This document shows positions 54,881 through 64,000 of a stretch of DNA of 64,000 nt, piece by piece (the stretch's first letter is position 1; every line of letters begins with the position of its first letter). The DNA comes from Piromyces finnis. Its lineage: Eukaryota; Neocallimastigomycota; Neocallimastigomycetes; Neocallimastigales; Neocallimastigaceae. The position numbers were made by a program, and so were the translations under genes. The stretch spans positions 496,001 to 560,000 of the forward strand of contig MCFH01000020.1 of NCBI GenBank assembly GCA_002104945.1. Direction: 5' to 3'. The notes below the pieces were generated by a model, which made no database searches, was not told the origin of the DNA, and worked only from the letters and a program-made list of their open reading frames with translations.

Positions 54881-57800
54881 ATGAATCATTCAACCTTAAC
54901 TTTACAATTACACTTAGCAGAAGTTTTAGCAACTTCTCCAAGAAAAGAATGGAAGAATATTGAAAAATTTATGACCTTTAAGGTTCCTGAGGATAATAAA
55001 ATTGAAATTATTGTAAGTTATATTATTATTATAATTATTATTATTATTATTTTAATTATACATATATATAATAAGTAATGCATAATTTTAAAGGAATTAA
55101 ATTAATCCTAACTACCTTATAGTTTAAAAATTGATGTAGTATTTAATAATATTTTATTAATAATAATATACCTATTATTATTATTATTATTATTTTTTAT
55201 AATATTGCTATTTATATTATTATAGCCATCAAGAACTCAGGAATCAATTTTTTCTTTGGCTTATTATTTAGAAAAATCAGACGGTACTCATGTTGAAAAA
55301 ATCCTTCCATATTTAGTTAATTGCTATAAATATATTGAAAGTATTTCCATAAATGAAAAACTAAGAATTGAAGGTACTTTTATTTTTTTCATATTTTTAT
55401 TTTTATATTTTATATATTTATGAAACAATAATATATATATTGATATATATTCATATTTTATTTTAGATTGCTATTCAATGCAGTTTTTTTCTAAGGCGTT
55501 ATTAGAAAAATTATTTATGTTTGCCGAAAAAAATAATGAATATAAAGATAAAGTAAATGAATTAGCATGGGATTCACTTACACTTCACACTAAAATATTC
55601 TCTGAAATATCTGAAAGTAAATTAAGAAATTAAGAGAAAATTCATTTTTTATTATATAATATTATCATTATATTAATATATTAAGCAGTAAATATAAAAT
55701 AAAATCTAAATTAAAAATGTACATTATAAATAATTTTAATTATATTTTAAATTATGATCTCGGTTATATAGAGGAGACATCAGTAAGCTATTCTACTCTT
55801 ATTTTATATGGAATCATTCAATTATTACAAATTATTAATTGCTATATTGATAATTGGTCAGAAGAATATTTAGAAAAAACACATGAATTATTTACAATTT
55901 TTGTTAAATCATCTTCATTAAAAACTGTTCATGCTATTTCAACTTATACTTTTCAAGGATCAAAAGAGAATTCAATTATTATCAAATCATGTAGAGAATA
56001 TGTACCTTTTTTCAACAAAAGACATATTATTGAAACAGGATTATCTCAAAGTAAATTAATTGGACTTGTATTTAAATTTTTGAAGAAAATTTTAATGACT
56101 GATATTAAAGAAGCATATAAAGAAAAACAGAGACAATTAAATCAATCTATTCATCAAGAAAGATTATGGAATATATTATCTTATAATAAAATTAGTTTTA
56201 ATTCTTCATTTAAGAATGAAACTGTTAATGAAATATATCAGACCTCCATTCGTTGGTTTTCCGAATATACTCAATTTATATTTAATTCATTATCTAGAGA
56301 TGATAATATAGCCGATCAAGATCTTTATGCTTTCACCACAGTTCTTGTAAATACCATATTTTTTTTTATATTCAAATATGATTAAAACATGAATTATATA
56401 TTATAATTTTTTTTTTAATTTTTTAATAATATTTATATTATTAACTTGCTTATATTATTTATATTTATAATTTCAAATATTTATTTATTAATAGAAAACA
56501 ATCATTATATCATCATTACATCTTAAACATATTGATGAAGACTTTGTTAATAAATTAAAAAATATTATATTAGATACAACCAATATTCCAAAATTACCAA
56601 TGACAGTAGCAGTATTGGAAGCTTTAGGTGTCATTATGATAAAGTAAATAATTATTAAATTATTGATATAATCAATTTTTTTTTTTTTTTTTAGATATGA
56701 TGAATTATGCGTATTAATGAAATATTTTATTTAACAAATGTAGCTTTGATAATTTACAAACTACAGTTTCGTTAGTTATAAAAAGCTTTTTAATTCAACC
56801 ATCAATATCATTCACTAAACTTGATAATACTTCTGTTACAATCTTAAGACAATGTGCTGCTGATTCAATTTCTTTAGCACTTAAAGTAAATATATTTTAG
56901 AATTTATGGATTATTAATACTTTATATTCTAATAATTAATAATCATTCTTTTATTTTTATTTATTTATTTTTTTGTTTTAAAATATAATTAATAATAATA
57001 ATTTTAATCTAAATTAAATAGGGTATAGATAGTACAAAGTTATCTAAAGCAGTATTAGTACATTATTGTGATGAACTTTATGGTATATCAAAGGAAATTT
57101 CAGGTGTTAAAACCATTATTTACCATAATGTATTAAAGGCAATTACAAGCATTGCTTGCCAAATAAATAAGAAAGAAATTATTGATATGGCAGTTCCAGC
57201 TTTAACAAGAAGATTAAATGAAAATGAAGATCAAATAAATGCTTTATACTGCTTAGTTGAAATTGCATTAACAAATGATGCTACTGTTTTCCGAGATATT
57301 ATTAATCTTTTATCGGAAATTAGTAAGCAAGAAAACTACGAAAATAATAATAAGGTTAAAATTGTAAGTTAACTGATTTTAAATATATACATATTTTTTT
57401 GAATTAAATATTAGTTAAAATAAATAGTTAATAGTAATTATACATACTTATATATATTAGATTTATCAATGTTTCTTAATTATCGCAAGAACTCCAAACT
57501 TACCACCTAAATTCTATGAATTATTGCTTGAAAGCTTATTATTTATATTTGTTAGTAAAACTTTGCTTTTACCACCAAAGGTCTTAAAGGTATGAATAGT
57601 TAAAAAATTTAATCAATTCAAAACAATCTCAACAAGTTAATTGATTAATATATATATTTTTTATTAATAGCATAGAGTAAAAATTGACGAATTTACTCCA
57701 TTATTAGTTATATTGAAGGAATTATTCTCACATGATTTAATTCATCCAGAACTTAATTGTAGTAATGAAATGAACGTTGCATTCAGAAATTTCTGGTTCT

Positions 57801-60800
57801 ATTGTATATTACTTGGTTTTAGAAATGGTCAATGGTATTCCAACTGGCAATTTATATTAACCACAATTTCTAAATATACACCAACCTTGTTAATTTCTGG
57901 TAGTAATGCAAACTCATTAGAAACTATTTTAGAATCAAATTCAATTTTAAGACAAAAATTTTCAGATGGAGTAGGTTTATTATTGATACTTAAAATTAAT
58001 AAATGTTTAATCAAATATTTATTTTATTTTCTTTCATCTATTTATTTTTATTATAAAGTTGCAAGCTCTCATTAAAAGTGAATGCCAAAATGTTGTTTTA
58101 AAGTCTACTGATATTAATGGATTATCATTTATCCAATCAGCTTATTTACTAACAGTACATCAATTAGAATCGATGAGAATGGATAAATTAGATATTACAT
58201 ATATTTTCCAATACATTCTAAATGAAGCAACAAACAATAGTGGTATTACATCTGCAATGGATGCCCTTTCTGATAAGGTAATTATTTAATACTGAAACTT
58301 TTAATTTGATAGAATAAAATATTATTTTTCTCATTATTAATTTTAATTTAAAATAAATACCAAAAAAACGAACAAAAAAAAAAAAACAAAATAAAACAAA
58401 ATATTTTAATTTATACAATACTATTAGATTCTTGATATTTATTTGAAGAAACAAGAAGCTTCTATTGGAACTAAAGAATTTACAGAAAATATTGAAAAAC
58501 AAATTGGTTTTATTGTTACTAATGCTAGTCACCGTTTAAAGAGAATAAGAAACTTTTCAAGACGCTATCTTGAAAAGATTGTTAAAAAATTCCCAAGTGT
58601 TTTGATGAACAAAAAAACCTTATATTTAATGTTAAATATATTAATTGCATTAACATCATCTTCATCTATTAAATCTTCAGAAGTATATATCTTTTCTTTT
58701 TTCTATTAATTTAAAATTATTGCTTTAAAAATTTAATAAAAATATGTATTGACTAATAATTTAATATTTTTTTAATAGAAATTATTTACAGATCATTCTT
58801 CTATTAATGATCTTACTTCATATTTGGAAGTAGCAGATGGCTGTGATCATAAAAAAGAATTAGCAAATGAATATCTTGGCTTATGTAAACAATGGATTGA
58901 ATATGCTTCTAAGGTTTCTTCATTTGAAATTAATGGTCTTCTTCAAAGTTATTTATTAAATATCCATATTCCAACTCCAGGTTCAGAAAGATTTATTGGT
59001 ACTGGTGTTACCAGTAAATTCGGTGATATGTTTGGTAGCAAATGTATATATTATATAATTTATTTCTAATAATATAAATTCTTATTTATGGTTTAAAAAA
59101 CACTAATAACAATAATAAATTAATTAATATTAATATCACTAATACTAATAATTGTTACTATTAATATGTATACAATCTAAGTTATTAATTCTTCATTCAT
59201 GAATACCTTTTCTCTTCAGTCCTACTGCATAGGAAAAGTCTTAGGTATTCGTGATGCTGTTAGAGAAAACTGTAAGTTTTTTTTTTATTATTTTTTAACT
59301 TTTTTTTTAGACCTGAATGAAAATATTTAGAATATATTTATTACCTTATTGTAGTAATGTCTGAGAGCTCAATATTAGCACAAATGAAAGGAAAATTACA
59401 ATGCTTTGATAAAGAAACTGATCCATCAAAGGTTGTTGAAAAATTCACATCCGAGTTATATATGGTTTGTGCTTATATTATTGTATCAGAAAATGTTGAT
59501 AAAGATTTATTACAAGATGTTTGTTGGGTTCCAATTCATATGTTTAATGCCAAAATAATGGCTGTTGCAAAAGCAGCCTGGATTTGGCTTATGACTACAA
59601 GACCAGAATTAAGTTTAATTATATTAACAGAATTACTTTCAGCTTGGGAATGGTCTAAGTTTAAGAAGAGAGGAATATTTTCATTAAGTAAAAAGTAAAT
59701 ATATAAGATCATAATAATATTAGTACAATTTTTTTATAAAAACAAAATAAATTAATTGTTTATTATTAATCATTTTGATTTAAGGCGTGAAGACCCATTT
59801 ATGCATCGTATTACATATACTGTTCCAGCAAAAAGAAAGCCAAAGGCACATTTCGCTGAAGTACATTCAATTTGGGTAGAATTTTTATCTGATAGATATA
59901 ATGTTCTAAAATATAATGGTGATGTCTATGATAAAGTATTTATGAAATTAATACAAATATCGTTTAATGACGATGCTTTAAGGTATAACAAATATGATAG
60001 TAATAGAAAAATTACTATATATAAATTAAAAATCATGTTTTAGTAATATTTATTTATATTTATTTATAATATATTAAATAGTAATAATATGTATGCCAGA
60101 AAGACAACTTTCCAATTATTAACCTTGGGTATGAAGATAATTCAACATCAAAAACAAAGACATGATGATGCAAAATATGAATTATTATTGAAGAAAGAAT
60201 TATATGAAGTAGCCTTCTCATGGTTCAAAGATCCATCTGTGTATATATTTATTGAATTATTTTTTAATTATATACTTTTAAAACCTTATGTGAATAAATA
60301 AATAAATAAATAATTATTATTATATTTTGAATTAATAGATGGGGTGACAGTAATGATAAACAAACCTTAGAAAATGAAATAAAAGCCATCGATGAATTTT
60401 GTCAAGTTATTAAGACAGATGTTAGAAACAATTATTCAACTTTAAGAAGCATAGAAAAATTTAAGACTAATAGTATTGTTTATAAGATGATTTTCCAACA
60501 ATATAGTAAATTAAACTTTGGTAAGATTCAATTATTATCAGGAAGTTGTAAAAGTATATTTTATTAAATTTTAATTGGAATAAAAATTTTATTTTTAAAT
60601 TATTTTTATAGAGCAATTTACAAAGAATATTATGAAAATATTTGAAAATGCACAAGAAATATTATTACTTTTACTTGAAGATGAACTAAGACATTTAGAT
60701 ATTTGGTATGATCCAGAAAGAAAACAAACTAAAAAAATTAATATTCCAAGTAATATAAACTTCAATAAGGTAAATGTTATAAATATGAATCTAAAATATA

Positions 60801-63272
60801 TCAATATTAGTAAATTAAAATTTATTATATATATTTTAATTATAGAATAAATGGGGATCATTAATTCAAAATGCATGGAATATTTCACCATTACTTGCTT
60901 CCGAAATTCCAAATAAATTTAAATTACCAGTTTTACATAGTGAATTAATAAGATTTATAACAACAAATCCATTAGCTGTTATTGACAGTACATCAGCATT
61001 AGGAGAAGTAATTAGTCAAAAATGCAATATTAGTAATAATTATGGATTCCGTGTAAGTTGGCCTTTATTAATTGTAAAAAATTTAATACTCAATAAAGAA
61101 TATTCAATTAATATTTTTATGATTATAATTTAATTTTGCAAGTCATTATTATATTGGACACATGTATCACCAATTCATGCAATTTCCTTTTTAGCTAATC
61201 AAACAGAAAAGAATCCATGGGAAATTCAATATTCATTAAGAGTATTAGAACACTTCCCAGCTGATATGATCTTCTTCTATGTACCACAAATTGTTCAACT
61301 TTTAAGAAATGATCCATTAGGTAATTATATCATAAAAACTCATATATTTAGATATTTATAAAAGTATTAATATTTTTAATTATAATTGATATAGGTTATG
61401 CTGAGCACTATATTTTAAAGACAGCTAATTCATCACAATTATTTGCTCATCAAATTATTTGGAATATGAAAGCTAATATGTGTATTGAAGGAAAAGATGG
61501 TGCTATTATTGTAAGAATTATTCATATTTTAGTATCTGATTAAATTATCAAAACAACTCTATAAATGATTATAACTATAAATTTAAATATAAATAATATC
61601 CCATAAAATCATAATAGGCGGATAAAATCAAGCCAGTACTTGAACGTATAATTGAAAAAATTGTTAACCCATTATCTGGTTCCGATAAAGAATTTTATGA
61701 AAGAGAATTTAATTTCTTTAATGAAGTTACTGGTATTTCTGGAAAATTAATGCCATATATTAAATGTTCTAAACCAGAAAAAAAGAAAAAAATTGATGAA
61801 GAAATGGCCAAAATTAAGGTTGATGTTGGTGTATATTTACCAAGTAATCCAGATAGTATTGTTGTTGATATTGACTATAAGTCTGGTATTCCATTACAAA
61901 GTCATGCTAAGGTTTGTATTGGTTTATATAATATATTTAAATACAAATACAACAAATTATTAAATATACTAATATTGAATATATATATATATAGGCTCCA
62001 TTCTTAGCTACGTTTAAAACTAAACCAAGAAGCGCTAGCGAAGAAAATAATGAAGAAAATGAAGATAATGAAATTAGCGAAGAAGAAGTTTCTACCAAAG
62101 AAATTTGGGAATCCGCTATTTTTAAGGTGGGAGATGATTGTAGACAAGATATTCTTTCTTTACAATTAATTGCTATCTTTAAGAGCATTTTTGTAAAAGA
62201 TGATTTAGATATGTATTTATATCCATATAGAGTTGTTGCTACTGATACTGGAGTAATTTTTTCTTTTCTTTTCTTTTTTTATTATAAATAATTATTTAAT
62301 TAAATGTTATTAATTTAAAATTTATTATTATGTATTATATAGTGTGGTGTTATTGAATGTATTCCAAACTCTATTTCTAGAGATCAAATGGGTAGAGAAA
62401 AAGTTAACAGTTTATATGAGTAAGTCTTAAACAATAAGAAATATTGTTATTGTTATTAATTTTATAAATAATTTGTAACATAATTATTAATGATTTTTTG
62501 AATATTATTTATTAAAAAATAGTTATTATGTTGTAAAGTTTGGTCATGCTGATACTGTTAGTTATCAAAAAGCTAGAGCCAATTTTATAAGAAGTTTAGC
62601 AGCATATTCTTTAGTCTTATATATGCTTCAAATTAAGGATAGACATAATGGTAATATTATGTTTGATAGCGAAGGTTATATTATTCATATTGGTAAGAAC
62701 CCCTTTTTATTTTACTTTTTTTTAAAACTAAATTTGTAGTGTTTATAATTTATTAATAATACATATTAATTGTATAAAAAACAGATTTCGGTTTTATTCT
62801 TGATATTTCACCTGGTGGTATTAATTTCGAAAATGTTCCATTTAAATTAACATCTGAAATGCTTGAAGTAATGAGAACTGAAATTGAATCACAACCATAT
62901 GAATGGTTCTGTGAATTATGTATTCGTGGTTATTTAGCTATTAGGTAAGTAATTATTGTATTATAAAGAGTATAAGCAATTATATTAATTAGGCTTTTAT
63001 AATTTCTTTTTAATATTAAATTAAATTATATTTATAGACCATATGCTACTCAAATTATTGAAATGGTTTCTTTAATGCAAGAATCAGGTTTACCTTGCTT
63101 TAGAGGAGAAGTTACTCTTAAAAAGTTAAAGAGTCGTTTCCAATTAGATCTTACAGAACAACAAGCTGCTGAATTCATGTCAGAAAAAATTCAACAAAGT
63201 AAACAAAATATTCGTAGTGTTGCATACGATCACTTCCAAAAGATTCAAAACGAAATTCCATATCATAGATAA
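54881..63272 (+). CDS. Phosphatidylinositol 4-kinase III alpha (Stt4/PI4KA)
   Basis: Twenty-seven exons give 1879 residues, about the length of yeast Stt4: 54881-55012, 55226-55373, 55467-55616, 55772-56346, 56495-56643, 56744-56885, 57022-57363, 57461-57589, 57671-57970, 58059-58277, 58449-58682, 58779-59043, 59182-59271, 59355-59694, 59785-59982, 60082-60240, 60339-60553, 60612-60769, 60846-61052, 61143-61320, 61395-61510, 61618-61911, 61995-62252, 62343-62419, 62523-62692, 62785-62944, 63038-63272. The long N-terminal alpha-solenoid ([12 protein letters not shown]) leads to a PI-kinase helical region and the catalytic core: [26 protein letters not shown] (Asp1731), DFGF (1749) and the C-terminal [13 protein letters not shown]. 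It makes PI4P at the plasma membrane and feeds PI(4,5)P2 synthesis; known partners are the Ypp1/Efr3-type scaffolds. All catalytic motifs are present. Exon 13 needs the acceptor at 59180-59181; the nearer CAG gives a stop. Confidence 0.95.
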
Positions 63273-63457
63273 ATATTCAATTTCATTTATATATATATTC
63301 TAATACAATAACAAACCAATAAATAATACCTATAATAACAATAACAAAAACAAAACCAACAATAAAACAAAAGTTATAATTGATTGTTAATATATTTTAT
63401 TATTTATTAACAATAAAAAAAAATTAATTATATATAAACGTTTTCTTTTTTTAATCT

Positions 63458-63497
<40 letters not shown>

Positions 63498-64000
63498 GTA
63501 AAAACATAGTAGTTTTTAAGGAATATAAAAAATCAAAAAATATAAAGTTTTTAAATAATAATTATCATAATTTATAAAAATAATAATTACAGATATTTGA
63601 TTTTAATAACAAAGATCTTTAATAATAAAAATTAAAAAAAAAAAAAACAAATAACTAATATTTTTTTTTAAAAAAAAAAATAAAAAATAATAAAAAATAG
63701 TTTTAAATATAAATATTATAATATTATCACTGTATATCCAAATAAATATATATATATATAAACAAACAAAAAAATTCCTTTACAATTATTCTTAAAGTAT
63801 ATGAATTAATTTTTAAATTAGTTAAACAATAATTAATATATATTAATTTTTAAAATTTTTTTTATTATTTTATAATTATTTTTTTAGTAAAAAAATATTA
63901 AATATTCTAATATTTTTAGTTAGGAATATAAATAAATATGTATTTTAAATTTTCTTTTTCTTTTCTTTCTTTTTTTTTTTTTTAAAGAAAAAGGATGAAA
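63273..64000. other. 3' flank of the PI4-kinase gene, no gene seen
   Basis: AT-rich sequence with an AAT microsatellite (about 63465-63497), several poly-A and poly-T runs and TA repeats. Ends at the window edge with a poly-T tract followed by an oligo-A stretch. Confidence 0.65.

Noticed and set aside
59215-59222. CAG at 59217-59219 as the acceptor of PI4-kinase exon 13
   Set aside because: In the phase left by exon 12 it gives a stop within the exon; the upstream AAG at 59179-59181 keeps the frame and adds a plausible helical segment.

Overview
This window is nuclear DNA of an extremely AT-rich, intron-dense eukaryote. The best fit is an anaerobic gut fungus (Neocallimastigomycota) or a close zoosporic relative. 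Evidence: spacers and introns are almost pure A/T with long homopolymers and AAT/ATT microsatellites; coding exons are clearly richer in G+C; short introns run from GTAAGT/GTATGT-like donors to TAG/CAG/AAG acceptors; the proteins are of fungal type (Stt4-like PI4-kinase, Nup133, SRP receptor alpha, an HDEL terminus); and a sperm-tail PG-rich repeat protein implies a flagellated stage. A dictyostelid was considered because of the poly-Asn runs and AT content, but the intron density (about 110 introns in 11 gene models) argues against it. No prokaryotic feature, CRISPR array, rRNA or tRNA gene was recognised.

Layout: (1) 1-2536 +, 3' part of a Sel1-repeat gene; (2) 3780-4480 +, decayed Ty1/copia-type pol remnant containing a perfect 51-bp tandem duplication; (3) 5130-8307 -, RA-PH adaptor with a Cys/His-rich C-terminus; (4) 12415-14671 +, alpha/beta hydrolase fused to an RNA-triphosphatase-like Cys phosphatase; (5) 15771-19191 +, SRP receptor alpha; (6) 20095-24935 -, HRI-like eIF2alpha kinase with an N-terminal PAS domain and a predicted C-terminal membrane anchor; (7) 28878-33021 +, UBE3A/HECTD2-like HECT ubiquitin ligase; (8) 33387-35512 -, Sel1-repeat protein; (9) 37343-39249 +, PG-rich repeat flagellar protein; (10) 42350-46746 -, secretory VIT/vWA protein ending in HDEL; (11) 47413-53136 +, Nup133 nucleoporin; (12) 54881-63272 +, PI4-kinase III alpha (Stt4). 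Spacers of 0.3-4 kb hold microsatellites, homopolymers, several near-perfect hairpins and some unexplained relics.

The genes do not form a cluster or pathway; they are independent housekeeping, signalling and regulatory genes. Themes that recur are the secretory/ER system (SRP receptor, HDEL protein, possibly the membrane-anchored stress kinase) and Sel1 scaffolds. All exon joins are my own reading of splice sites, checked by reading-frame continuity and family resemblance; no transcript or database search was available. The most unusual items are the HDEL-tailed VIT/vWA protein, the hydrolase-phosphatase fusion and the PAS/tail-anchored HRI-like kinase.
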